Positions 50,878 to 58,833 of a stretch of 64,000 nt of DNA are shown here, piece by piece. Position numbers and translations under genes: made by a program. The notes below the pieces were generated by a model. It had not been told where the DNA came from, did not search any database, and saw only the letters and a program-made list of their open reading frames with translations. Source of the DNA: Mycobacterium senriense (GTDB taxonomy: Bacteria; Actinomycetota; Actinomycetes; Mycobacteriales; Mycobacteriaceae); NCBI RefSeq assembly GCF_019668465.1, contig NZ_AP024828.1, forward strand, positions 1,302,001 through 1,366,000, read 5' to 3'. Position 1 is the stretch's first letter. The number at the start of each line of letters is the position of its first letter.

Positions 50878-51696
50878 ATGATTCCCGAGCCGCTGGCTAA
50901 CGGATTCTGCTTCGGGGAGGGCCCGCGCTGGTTCGAGGGCCTGCTGTGGTTCTCTGACATGCTGGGCGAGGCCGTCCACACCGCGACCATGGGTGGTTCG
51001 CTGACCACGCTGCCGCTGCCCGGTCACTCGCCGTCGGGTCTGGGCTTCCGGCCCGACGGGTCGCTGCTGATCGCCTCGACCGAGGACCGGCAGGTGCTGC
51101 GCTATGACGGCGAAACCGTCGTCACCATCGCCGATCTCGCCGACCTGGCGCCGGCCAGCCTCGGCGACATGGTCATCGACGACGCGGGCGGTGCCTACAT
51201 CGGCTGCCAGGCGCTCAGCGATGGGGTCATCCTTCGTCTGGACCCCGACGACGGCGCCGCCGTGGTGGCCGACGACCTCGACTTCCCCAACGGCATGGCG
51301 ATCACCCCGGATCGCAAGACGCTGATCGTCGCCGAATCGACGGGCCGGCGGCTGACCGCGTTTTCCATCGCCGACGACGGCGCCCTGTCGGACCGCCGGC
51401 TTTTCGCCGACGGCCTGGACGGCCCGCCCGACGGCATCGCGCTGGACGCCGAGGGTGGGGTGTGGGCGTCGATGACGCTGGCCCACCAATTCGAGCGGAT
51501 CGTGGCGGGCGGCACCGTGACCGACCGCATCGACATGGGCGACCGGGTCGCGATCGCGTGTGCCCTCGGCGGCCCGCAGCGCCGCACCCTGTTTCTGTTG
51601 TCGAGCACGGACGCCTATCCTCAGCGCCTGGTCGGCACCCGGCTTTCCCGGCTGGATGCCGTCACGGTGACCACTCCCGGCGCCGGCCTGCCCTGA
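50878..51696 (+). CDS. SMP-30/gluconolactonase-family lactonase
   Basis: This 272-residue six-bladed beta-propeller belongs to the SMP-30/GNL/LRE family. Signatures are CFGEGPRWFEGLLWFSDM with the metal-ligand Glu, GLGFRPDGSLLIAS, DFPNGMAITPDRKTLIVAEST (Asn ligand) and LDGPPDGIALDAEGGVWASM (Asp ligand). These enzymes open sugar or aliphatic lactones in a Ca2+/Zn2+-dependent way. Motif copy 3 lies upstream. A lactonase fits the lactone expected from the BVMO 13 kb away, but this is inference. It is followed within 15 bp by a second thioesterase-like gene. Confidence 0.88.
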   Translation: MIPEPLANGFCFGEGPRWFEGLLWFSDMLGEAVHTATMGGSLTTLPLPGHSPSGLGFRPDGSLLIASTEDRQVLRYDGETVVTIADLADLAPASLGDMVIDDAGGAYIGCQALSDGVILRLDPDDGAAVVADDLDFPNGMAITPDRKTLIVAESTGRRLTAFSIADDGALSDRRLFADGLDGPPDGIALDAEGGVWASMTLAHQFERIVAGGTVTDRIDMGDRVAIACALGGPQRRTLFLLSSTDAYPQRLVGTRLSRLDAVTVTTPGAGLP

Positions 51697-51711
51697 CCCG
51701 AGAGGTTGACG

Positions 51712-52542
51712 ATGACCGACGCCTATTACGAGCTGATCGACCCGACCGGTGACGACGCCGGGCTGGGCGAGAAGTTCCGGGCGACCGATCTGGCGCGCGG
51801 CACCTGGTCGGCGGCCATCCAGCACGGTGGTCCGGTGTCGGCGCTGCTGGTCCGGGCGCTGGAGCGGTGCGAGCAGCGCGACGACACGCGCCTGTCCCGG
51901 GTCGTCATCGACCTGCTGGGCGGCGTGCCGGCCGAGGGCGACCTGTGGGTGCGCGCGGAGGTGCAACGCCCCGGCAAGCAGATCGAGCTGCTCAGCGCCG
52001 AGATGCTGGCCCCCGGCCCGGACGGCGCACCGCGCCCGGTGGCGCGCGCCAGCGGGTGGCGGTTGCAGCACCAGGACACCGAGCCGCTGGCGCACGCCGC
52101 GGCGCCGCTGCCCCGGCCAAGGTCCGAGGCGTTCGACCGCAACCTCAAGGCGCGGGACTGGGACCGCAATTACGTGCACAGCCTTCAGTGGCTGTGGCTG
52201 ACCGAGCCGCTCAGCAAGGGGCCCGGCGAATCCTGGATCAACCCGACCGTCGACCTGGTCAACGGCGAATCCATGACGCAGCTGGAACGGCTGTTCGCAG
52301 TGGCCGACTGCGCCAACGGCATCGGCAGCAAGCTCGACATCACCAAATGGACTTTCCTCAACACCGATCTGGCCGTGCACGTATTTCGTGTTCCCGACGG
52401 CGACTGGATCGGCATTCGGGCGGAGACCAGCTACGGGCCGGACGGCATCGGGACGACCATCGGCACGTTGTTCGACGAGCAGGGCGCGGTCGGCGCCATC
52501 CAGCAGTCGGTGCTGGTGCGCCGGCGCCCGCCTCGGGCCTAA
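51712..52542 (+). CDS. Thioesterase superfamily, TesB-like acyl-CoA thioesterase, paralogue 2
   Basis: This 276-residue double-hotdog protein has GTWSAAIQHGGPVSALLVRALE (the conserved HGG motif of the first half) and FAVADCANGIGSKLDITKWTFLNTDLAVHVFR in the second half, typical of mycobacterial TesB-like thioesterases. ATG 51712 has GAGAGG upstream with 6-nt spacing; a TTG at 51706 is a weaker alternative. It is probably co-transcribed with the SMP-30 gene and then the TetR gene. Confidence 0.84.
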   Translation: MTDAYYELIDPTGDDAGLGEKFRATDLARGTWSAAIQHGGPVSALLVRALERCEQRDDTRLSRVVIDLLGGVPAEGDLWVRAEVQRPGKQIELLSAEMLAPGPDGAPRPVARASGWRLQHQDTEPLAHAAAPLPRPRSEAFDRNLKARDWDRNYVHSLQWLWLTEPLSKGPGESWINPTVDLVNGESMTQLERLFAVADCANGIGSKLDITKWTFLNTDLAVHVFRVPDGDWIGIRAETSYGPDGIGTTIGTLFDEQGAVGAIQQSVLVRRRPPRA

Positions 52543-52560
52543 CGTGGGAGCGAATCACCA

Positions 52561-52586
52561 TGACACCTCGGCGACACCGCGAAAAG
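52561..52586 (+). promoter_or_regulatory. Degenerate TGACACTT-N9-TTTGTAAAG-like site before the TetR gene
   Basis: TGACACCT-N9-CGCGAAAAG matches 7 of 8 bases in the left half and 5 of 9 in the right half of the 26-bp motif, with the same spacing. It ends 8 bp before the TetR ATG. The match is weak and could be chance. Confidence 0.25.
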
Positions 52587-52594
52587 TTTGAATC

Positions 52595-53140
52595 ATGAGC
52601 CAGCCGGCCCGGGCGACGACGATCGCCGAAACGGACACCTCGACGCGTCAGCGCATCCTGGCGGCCACCGCCGAGGTGCTCGGCCGCAACGGCAAGACCA
52701 AGCTGAGCCTGTCCGACGTCGCCACCCAGGCGGGCGTCTCCCGCCCGACGCTGTACCGCTGGTTCGCGTCGAAAGAGGAGCTGCTGTCGGCGTTTTCGGC
52801 CTACGAGCGTCAGATCTTCGAAAGCGGATTGGTGAAGGCGACCGCGGGGCTGAAGGGCGTGGACAAGCTCGACGCCGTGTTGCGGTTCATCGTCGAGTAC
52901 CAGCATTCGTACTCCGGGGTGCGCATGGTCGACGTCGAGCCTGAGCACACCATCGCCCAGTTCTCCTGGGTCATCCCGCAGATGCGCGAGGGCCTGCAGC
53001 GGCATATGCCCGGTCCCAACGCCGCGGTCAAGGCGGCGACGGTGATCCGGATTGCGATCTCGCACTACATCGTGCGAAGCGATGACGCCGATCAGTTTTT
53101 GGCGCAGCTGCGCCACGCGGTGGGAATCAAGGGCAGCTGA
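52595..53140 (+). CDS. TetR-family regulator, candidate controller of the island
   Basis: This 181-residue TetR protein has an N-terminal HTH (TRQRILAATAEVLGRNGKTKLSLSDVATQAGVSRPTLYRWFASKEELL) and an alpha-helical ligand domain of ordinary length. ATG 52595 is clear. It lies 52 bp after the thioesterase, on the same strand as the SMP-30-thioesterase pair. It is the only TetR inside the island, so it is the first candidate for binding the TGACACTT-N9-TTTGTAAAG sites. A degenerate copy may precede it. Its ligand may be a pathway acyl-CoA or lactone. Confidence 0.88.
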   Translation: MSQPARATTIAETDTSTRQRILAATAEVLGRNGKTKLSLSDVATQAGVSRPTLYRWFASKEELLSAFSAYERQIFESGLVKATAGLKGVDKLDAVLRFIVEYQHSYSGVRMVDVEPEHTIAQFSWVIPQMREGLQRHMPGPNAAVKAATVIRIAISHYIVRSDDADQFLAQLRHAVGIKGS

Positions 53141-53155
53141 GTCGCGGCCGTCTGA

Positions 53156-54496
53156 TCAGTCGAACAGCACCGCGGCGTTGAGGTAGCCGGTCGGGTCCAG
53201 CGCACTCTTGAGGGTCCGCATCGCGGCGATGTCGGCGGGCTCCCGTGACATGGCGAGGTAGGGCCGTTTTCGGCTGCCGACGCCGTGTTCGGAGCTGACG
53301 TTTCCGCCGGATCGCGCGATGAGGTCCATCATCGGCTCATACAGCACCCGCTCCCGGTCGGCCGGACAGCGCAACACGTTCAGGTGCAGGTTGCCCTCGC
53401 CGATGTGACCGAACAGCACCGGCAGCGCGTCGGGGGCATGCATGTGGACCAAATCGACCGCGTGCCTTTCGAATTCGCCGATAGCCGACAGCGGCAGCGA
53501 GACATCGAACTTCAGCGGCGGCCCGTACACCCCGAGCACCTCGGCCAAAGATTCGCGAACCTGCCACAACCGTTGCTGCGCAGCAAGATCCACGCCGACC
53601 GCGGGGTCGGCGCGCATCGGCACGTCGTCGAGCAACTCGGCGAGCCGCTCGGTCTGGTCGTGATCGGCGGCCAATTCGATCAGCAGCAACCACTCGCCGG
53701 CGACGGGGGCGCCGACGCCGCGGTGCTCGCCGGTCAGCGCTGCGGCCCGGCCGTCGATCAATTCCAGGGCGGCGATGCCGTCCACGTCGCGGAACACCCG
53801 GCCCGCCTCCACCAGCGCCTCGAGATCGGCGAACCCGCAGATCGCCGTCACCCGGTGCGACGGGGTGGCATGCAGCCGCAGGTCCAGCTCGGTGATGACG
53901 CCCAGGGTGCCCTCGGCGCCCACGAACAGCGCGGGCAGGTCGTAGCCGGTGTTGTCCCGGCGCACCCGGCTGTGCCGGTGCAACAGGGTGCCGTCGGGCA
54001 GCGCCACCTGCACGCCGAGCACCTGCTCGCCCATGTTGCCGTAGCGCACCGTGCGCAGGCCGCCGGCGTTCGTCGACGCCATCCCCCCGACGGTCGCGGT
54101 GTCGCGGGCCGCCAGATCCACGCCGAACACCAAACCGGCCCCGCCCGCGGCCCGTTGCACCGCGGCCAGGGTGGCTCCGGCGCCCACCTCGACGCGGCGC
54201 TCCACCGTGTCGACGTCACCGACGGCGTGCAGCCGCTCGGTGGACAACAACACGTCGTCGTGCTCGGGAACGGTGCCGGCCACCAGCGAGGTCCGACCGC
54301 CCTGCACCGTCACGTGCGCCCCGGCGTCCCGGCACACCCGCAGCACCTCGGCGACCTGCTCGGCCGTACCCGGCCGCACCAGCGCGCTCGCCCTGCCCCG
54401 GTACCGGCCGGTGTGGTCCACGCTGCGCGCCGCCAGCACATCGGGGTCGGTGACGACGTGGTTCGATCCGACCAGGCTCGCCAGACTGCGCAGCAT
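53156..54496 (-). CDS. FAD-linked oxidase, GlcD/D-lactate-dehydrogenase type (Rv0161-like)
   Basis: This 446-residue VAO-fold flavoenzyme has the FAD-binding PP-loop (VRPGTAEQVAEVLRVCRDAGAHVTVQGGRTSL), a DTATVGGMASTNAGGL phosphate loop and the C-terminal substrate domain with NLHLNVLRCP and VSSEHGVGSRKRPYL. It oxidises a 2-hydroxy acid such as D-lactate or glycolate; the acceptor is unknown. It matches H37Rv Rv0161, the neighbour of adhE1 there, so the 36.2-53.1 kb block is an insertion between two genes that are adjacent in H37Rv. Confidence 0.87.
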   Translation of the reverse strand: MLRSLASLVGSNHVVTDPDVLAARSVDHTGRYRGRASALVRPGTAEQVAEVLRVCRDAGAHVTVQGGRTSLVAGTVPEHDDVLLSTERLHAVGDVDTVERRVEVGAGATLAAVQRAAGGAGLVFGVDLAARDTATVGGMASTNAGGLRTVRYGNMGEQVLGVQVALPDGTLLHRHSRVRRDNTGYDLPALFVGAEGTLGVITELDLRLHATPSHRVTAICGFADLEALVEAGRVFRDVDGIAALELIDGRAAALTGEHRGVGAPVAGEWLLLIELAADHDQTERLAELLDDVPMRADPAVGVDLAAQQRLWQVRESLAEVLGVYGPPLKFDVSLPLSAIGEFERHAVDLVHMHAPDALPVLFGHIGEGNLHLNVLRCPADRERVLYEPMMDLIARSGGNVSSEHGVGSRKRPYLAMSREPADIAAMRTLKSALDPTGYLNAAVLFD

Positions 54497-54555
54497 GTTC
54501 GCGGTTATAGCACCGCGGGCGCGCGTCGCTCACACCGGCCGCGAGTTGTGCGGTG

Positions 54556-55161
54556 TCAGCCCGAGGGAGGCGGCACCGCGCGGAAACATCCTTCGAAATG
54601 GCCGTTCTCGATCCCCACGGTCTGCATGAAAGAGTGCGCGACGACGGGTCCGACATGCCGAAATCCCGCCTGCCGCAACGCGCGGGCCAGCTGATCGGAC
54701 TCCGGGCTGGTCATCCGGCCGTCGGCCCAGCTCCGCAACCGATGATGTTGGCGCGCTTGATGTTTCCAGGCCAGGCGCGCCAACGAGTGTTCGGACAGCA
54801 GGCGAGCGTTGTGCAGCGTCGCCTCGATCTTTCGCCGATTGCGAATGATGGAGGTATCGGCCATCATTCGCTCGACGTCGTCGTCGGTCATCGCGGCCAC
54901 CGCGGCCGGGTCGAACCCGTGAAACGCCGCGCGCAGGCTGTCCCGCTTGTCGAAGACGGTTCCCCAGGACAGGCCGTTCTCGAAATACGTCAGCACCAAC
55001 GCCTCGAACAGCTCGGCCTCGTCGCGGGTCGGCCTGCCCCACTCGTCGTCGTGATAGGCGATCAGATCGCGGCCCGTCTCGCTGGCCCAACGACACCGGA
55101 CGACGCCGTCGGCACCGGACACCACGGTCGGCAGCTCCGGTGCCATGTCGACACCGGCCAT
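54556..55161 (-). CDS. tag: DNA-3-methyladenine glycosylase I
   Basis: This 201-residue Tag-family enzyme excises 3-methyladenine from alkylated DNA. Recognised segments are RCRWASETGRDLIAYHDDEWGRPTRDEAELFEALVLTYFENGLSW, with the Tag Cys/His zinc-binding residues, and the C-terminal GFRHVGPVVAHSFMQTVGIENGH. ATG 55161 (MAGVDM) was chosen; ATG 55146 is possible. The longer upstream frame overlaps the aldo/keto reductase antisense and is not used. The gene is on the same strand as, and 14 bp from, the AKR gene. Confidence 0.88.
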   Translation of the reverse strand: MAGVDMAPELPTVVSGADGVVRCRWASETGRDLIAYHDDEWGRPTRDEAELFEALVLTYFENGLSWGTVFDKRDSLRAAFHGFDPAAVAAMTDDDVERMMADTSIIRNRRKIEATLHNARLLSEHSLARLAWKHQARQHHRLRSWADGRMTSPESDQLARALRQAGFRHVGPVVAHSFMQTVGIENGHFEGCFRAVPPPSG

Positions 55162-55175
55162 CGCCTTCACCGCGC

Positions 55176-56120
55176 TTATCCCTTCGGCACTTCGGTGAAT
55201 CCCGGTTCTCCGCCCTCCACAACGGAATTGAACCGGATTCGAGTCTCCAGGCGCTCGCTGATCTCGTGGATCACACTCTCGGGAAGCGCCGTGACGTCGA
55301 AGTTTTCGCGGATGCGTGCGGGGTTGACCGATCCGGTGAGAACCGCGCTGCCACGCTGGATGCCCCAGGCTAAAAGCACTTGCGCCGGTGTCTTCTCGAA
55401 CTGCTGGGCCACCGAAACGATGAGGGGGTCGTCGAGCAATCGGGGTTCCAATGCATGCCCCAGCGACGCGAATGCCAGTAAAACGATGCCCTCGGCCGTC
55501 AGATAATCGTGCAGGTCCCACTGCGGATGGTAAGGGTGCGACTCGACCTCCACGACCGCCGGCTTGATGCGGGCGGTTTCGACGACCTGGCGGGTGCGTT
55601 CGACGTCGATGTCGGACAGGCCGATCGCGCCGGTAAGTCCCTCGTCGACAAGGCTTTCCATCGCGGCCCACGTTTCCTTTAGCGTGACGCCGGTGTCATA
55701 AACGACAGCTCCGTGGATGTCGCGGGGATCTTGATCATCGCCGGGCCTGAACGCGAACGGGGTGTGCACCAGATACAGGTCGACCGCGTCGAGCCCTAGC
55801 CTGTCAAGGCTCGCGCGCAGCGCCGGCTTCACGCGTTCCGGTCGATGGTTGTTGTTCCACAGCTTGGTCGTCACGAACAAGTCCTCCCGGCGGACGGTTC
55901 CGTCGGCGAACAACTCTTTGAGCGCCACACCGACCTCGGCTTCATTGCGGTAGCGCTCGGCGGCGTCGAGGTGGCGGAAGCCGACCTCGACCGCGGTCTT
56001 GACGGCGTTGCGGGTTTGCGTGTTGTCAGAGAGTGACGTCCCGAACCCGAGCGCCGGAAGGTGACCGCTGCCGTGGTTCAAGGCGAATGTCTGCTGATTG
56101 GGGCCGGTGATCGTTGCCAT
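55176..56120 (-). CDS. Aldo/keto reductase
   Basis: This 314-residue AKR (alpha/beta)8 barrel has LDAAERYRNEAEVGVAL (catalytic Tyr), LFVTTKLWNN (catalytic Lys) and YLVHTPF, with His in the catalytic position. The NADPH-binding end RIRENFDVTALP is present. It reduces aldehydes or ketones to alcohols. A TetR-like operator pair links it to the divergent TetR gene: upstream of the AKR start lies GACCAGTC-type sequence shared with the TetR promoter. It follows TetR gene order rather than the main H37Rv backbone. Confidence 0.9.
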   Translation of the reverse strand: MATITGPNQQTFALNHGSGHLPALGFGTSLSDNTQTRNAVKTAVEVGFRHLDAAERYRNEAEVGVALKELFADGTVRREDLFVTTKLWNNNHRPERVKPALRASLDRLGLDAVDLYLVHTPFAFRPGDDQDPRDIHGAVVYDTGVTLKETWAAMESLVDEGLTGAIGLSDIDVERTRQVVETARIKPAVVEVESHPYHPQWDLHDYLTAEGIVLLAFASLGHALEPRLLDDPLIVSVAQQFEKTPAQVLLAWGIQRGSAVLTGSVNPARIRENFDVTALPESVIHEISERLETRIRFNSVVEGGEPGFTEVPKG

Positions 56121-56159
56121 TCTAATCGCGCTCCTCGTCTGCGCTCCGATTTAATAAAT

Positions 56160-56176
56160 GACCAGTCGTCTATTTA
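56160..56176. promoter_or_regulatory. TetR operator candidate upstream of the aldo/keto reductase
   Basis: GACCAGTCGTCTATTTA at 56160-56176 shares 12 of 17 bases with the site upstream of the TetR gene at 56821-56837 and contains an imperfect inverted repeat AAATGAC-N5-GTCTATTT. It lies about 40 bp upstream of the AKR start. An AT palindrome (ATTTA-A-TAAAT, 56149-56159) is adjacent. Confidence 0.5.
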
Positions 56177-56213
56177 ACTCGTGCCGCGACGATGACATTC
56201 CTGGTCTTACCCA

Positions 56214-56804
56214 TCAATCCAGGAGTGCGGGGACCGTGACCGCTTCGAACCGATCGTATGGGCTACGACTGCGGGTCACCTTGCCGCGCAGGGCAGCCCC
56301 TTCCCATGCCTCGATCAACTGGGCTGCGAGTTGCTCCGCATCAAGGCCCGCTCGAATCTCTCCCGATCCACTCTGGCCGGAACGCACACATTCCGCGATA
56401 GCCGTGTCCCAGCGATCGAGAATGCGGACGAGTTCGGCACGCACCTGGTCGCTGGATCCCCCGAGCTCGAGCGAGAGGTTGCCGACCAGGCAGCCGAGCA
56501 GGAAGTTGCCGGTTTCGTGCTCGTCGGCGAGCGCGTGGAAGAAGCGGGTGATTCGCTCCCGCGCCGATCCGGCCGCCCCAAGGATGGGCACCAACCGCGC
56601 TTCAATATCGGCCCAATAATGCTCGAGGATGGCCGCGGCAAACGCCTCTTTACTGGGGAAGTACGCGTAGAACGACCCCTTCGGTACGCCGGCCGCGTCG
56701 GTGATGTCTTTGACGCCGCTGGCCGCAAACCCCCGTGCATGTACGAGGTCGAGTCCTGCCGCCAGCAGGCGGCGCGGCACGTCGGGGTTTGGCGGGCGTG
56801 GCAT
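56214..56804 (-). CDS. TetR/AcrR-family regulator
   Basis: This 196-residue TetR protein has the HTH in RRLLAAGLDLVHARGFAASGVKDITDAAGVPKGSFYAYFPSKEAF, a variant close to the AcrR/NemR type, and a helical ligand domain ending EAVTVPALLD. ATG 56804 (MPRPPN) starts at the normal distance before the HTH; the longer open frame is rejected. It lies upstream of the AKR gene on the same strand. Related motifs precede both genes, so it may repress itself and the reductase, a common arrangement for electrophile- or aldehyde-responsive pairs. Confidence 0.87.
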   Translation of the reverse strand: MPRPPNPDVPRRLLAAGLDLVHARGFAASGVKDITDAAGVPKGSFYAYFPSKEAFAAAILEHYWADIEARLVPILGAAGSARERITRFFHALADEHETGNFLLGCLVGNLSLELGGSSDQVRAELVRILDRWDTAIAECVRSGQSGSGEIRAGLDAEQLAAQLIEAWEGAALRGKVTRSRSPYDRFEAVTVPALLD

Positions 56805-56820
56805 CTCACCGATCTTAGCC

Positions 56821-56840
56821 GACCGGTCACTTATAAAGTG
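56821..56840. promoter_or_regulatory. TetR operator candidate upstream of the TetR gene
   Basis: The site is GACCGGTCACTTATAAAGTG. It contains the palindrome GACCGGTC (56821-56828) and a second perfect palindrome CACTT-ATA-AAGTG (56828-56840). The first 17 bases resemble the AKR-side site at 56160-56176. It starts 16 bp upstream of the regulator ATG, an autorepression position. Confidence 0.55.
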
Positions 56841-56860
56841 GGCGACGTGTGATCCGCGCC

Positions 56861-57601
56861 CTAGAACTCCTTGTGATTCACGTCGGTGACCAGGCCGCCG
56901 TCCATCACGTACTCGCTGCCGGTGGAGTAGGACGACTCGTCGCTGGCCAGAAAGAGCACAAACGTCGCGACTTCGCGGACCTCGCCTGGACGCCCAAGCG
57001 GGATCGTCACCATGTCCTCGGGCAGGTGGGCGGTCATCGGGGTGCGAATGAAGCCGGGGTGGATCGAGTTGACCCGAATGTTCAACGGAGCCAACTCCAA
57101 AGCCGCCGACTTGGCCAGGCCCCGCACCCCCCACTTGGACGCGACGTACGGGTGCACCATGGGCGCGCCGCGCAGGCCCTCGATCGACGACACATTGATG
57201 ATCGAGCCCCCGCCGGCCTCGGTCATCGGCTCGACCGCCGCCCGCATGCCCAGGAATGTCCCGGTCAGGTTGACGTCAATCACCTTCTGCCACTTGTCCA
57301 GTCTGAAGTCCTTCAGTGGCCCGAGCGCGACGGTTCCGGCGTTGTTGACCAGCACATTGAGCTTGCCGAATTCGCCGACCGCGGTGGCGACGGCGGCGTC
57401 CCACTGGTCGGGCTGGGTGACGTCGAGGTGCACGTAGCGCGCGGAGTCACCGATCTCGTCGGCCAGCGCCTTGCCCTGGTCGTCCAGGATGTCGCCGATC
57501 ACGACCTTGGCGCCCTCCTCCACCAGTAGCCGCGCGTCTTCGGCTCCCATGCCGCCGGCGCCGCCACTGATCAGCGCTACCTTGCCGTCTACCCGACCCA
57601 C
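56861..57601 (-). CDS. SDR, 3-alpha/20-beta-hydroxysteroid dehydrogenase-like (Rv2002-type)
   Basis: This 246-residue SDR has the cofactor motif SGGAGGMG, the catalytic Ser in IINVSSIEG and Tyr-Lys in YVASKWGVRG, and ends EYVMDGGLVTDV. Its close similarity in order and motifs to M. tuberculosis Rv2002 (FabG3) suggests NAD(H)-dependent hydroxysteroid or similar alcohol oxidation. GTG 57601 has AAAGGAG upstream. It is on the same strand as, and 17 bp from, the DHDPR-like paralogue 2. Confidence 0.86.
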   Translation of the reverse strand: MGRVDGKVALISGGAGGMGAEDARLLVEEGAKVVIGDILDDQGKALADEIGDSARYVHLDVTQPDQWDAAVATAVGEFGKLNVLVNNAGTVALGPLKDFRLDKWQKVIDVNLTGTFLGMRAAVEPMTEAGGGSIINVSSIEGLRGAPMVHPYVASKWGVRGLAKSAALELAPLNIRVNSIHPGFIRTPMTAHLPEDMVTIPLGRPGEVREVATFVLFLASDESSYSTGSEYVMDGGLVTDVNHKEF

Positions 57602-57618
57602 GTGGGTCTCCTTTCGAT

Positions 57619-58719
57619 TTAGGTGGTCACCAAAGTGCTTGGTGCGTAAAGGCCTTTGCCCGTTACCAGCGGCAAGTCAAGGGTGGTCTGGATGCCCGGT
57701 GGCGCCGCGATCACGGCGGGGATGGCGTTGACGATGCGGCCCGCGGCGCCCGCGATCGCCGCGTGGTTGTGGTCGCCCTTGCGGCTGCTCGGGATGATGT
57801 CGACCGCATACGACGGCTCGCCGGTGATCTCGACCCGGTACGAGCCGTCGCCGGAGGCGGGCTGGGGCAGGTCGGGGCGAAGGTCCGGCCGCAACCGGGT
57901 GACGTGCTCGATGACGATGGCTGGGTGACCCTTGACCATGCCGCGGATCTCGAACTGCAGCACGGCCACGGTGCCCTTGGCCACGTGGCCGATCGCGATG
58001 TCGAAGTCCTCGGGGGCGGGCTCGCGCTGGTAGGACTCGGTGATCTCGTCGACCTCGATGCCGAGGCCGGCGGCCAGCTGACGGATCGCGGTACCCCAGG
58101 CGATGGAAAGAATGCCCGGCTGCAGCAGCATCGGGATCTCGTCCATGGGCTTGGCGAATCCCATGTAGTCCATGACCTCGGTTCCGTTGTACGACGCGTA
58201 GTCGTGAATCTCCATGCAGCGCACCTGCTCGATGCGCTGACAGGTGCCCGCCAGCGCGAACGGGATCAGGTCGTTGGCGAATCCCGGGTCGACGCCGCTG
58301 ATGAAGATGCTCGAATTGCCTTGCTTGGCAGCGTCTTCCACGCGGGCGATGTACTTGTCGGGCATGACGCCCCACGGGTGCTGCAGCAGGCCGGGCGACG
58401 AGCCGACGACGTTGATGCCGGCGGCCAGGATGCGCATGACGTCGGCCATCGCCTCGGGCAGCCGGGTGTCGCCCATCGCGCAGTAGACGACGCAATCGGG
58501 CTTGGCGGCGATGATCGCGTCCAGGTCATTGACGGCCGTGACGCCGGTGACGACGCCGGCGTCCAGGCCGACGCCGCACAGCTCGCCGGCGTCCTTGCCC
58601 ACCTTTTCCGGAGTCGAGACGCACACCCCGGTCAGCTCGAACTGGGGGTTGGTGATGAGTTCGGCGAGGGCCACCCCTCCGACATTCCCGGTACCGACGT
58701 GCGCGACACGGATCGCCAT
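57619..58719 (-). CDS. Dihydrodipicolinate reductase-like NAD(P)H oxidoreductase, paralogue 2
   Basis: This 366-residue protein has the Rossmann motif VGTGNVGG (Gly9-x-Gly11-x-x-Gly14) and the paralogue motifs GKDAGELCGVG and GVDPGFANDLIPFAL. It is the same family as 12058-13191, with nearly the same length and layout. ATG 58719 (MAIRVAHVG) is used; the longer frame is a shadow of the divergent hydrolase region. It precedes the Rv2002-like SDR by 17 bp, so the two probably act together on one substrate. No reaction is established. Confidence 0.82.
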   Translation of the reverse strand: MAIRVAHVGTGNVGGVALAELITNPQFELTGVCVSTPEKVGKDAGELCGVGLDAGVVTGVTAVNDLDAIIAAKPDCVVYCAMGDTRLPEAMADVMRILAAGINVVGSSPGLLQHPWGVMPDKYIARVEDAAKQGNSSIFISGVDPGFANDLIPFALAGTCQRIEQVRCMEIHDYASYNGTEVMDYMGFAKPMDEIPMLLQPGILSIAWGTAIRQLAAGLGIEVDEITESYQREPAPEDFDIAIGHVAKGTVAVLQFEIRGMVKGHPAIVIEHVTRLRPDLRPDLPQPASGDGSYRVEITGEPSYAVDIIPSSRKGDHNHAAIAGAAGRIVNAIPAVIAAPPGIQTTLDLPLVTGKGLYAPSTLVTT

Positions 58720-58833
58720 GACAGTCTCCGTCCCTGTAAAACCCTGGACAACTTTTCTAGACAGTAGTCCATAAATTTTGGGCGGCATACCTACCCGACG
58801 GGACGCGGCCCGCGCGGGCAGAATCAATCGCTG

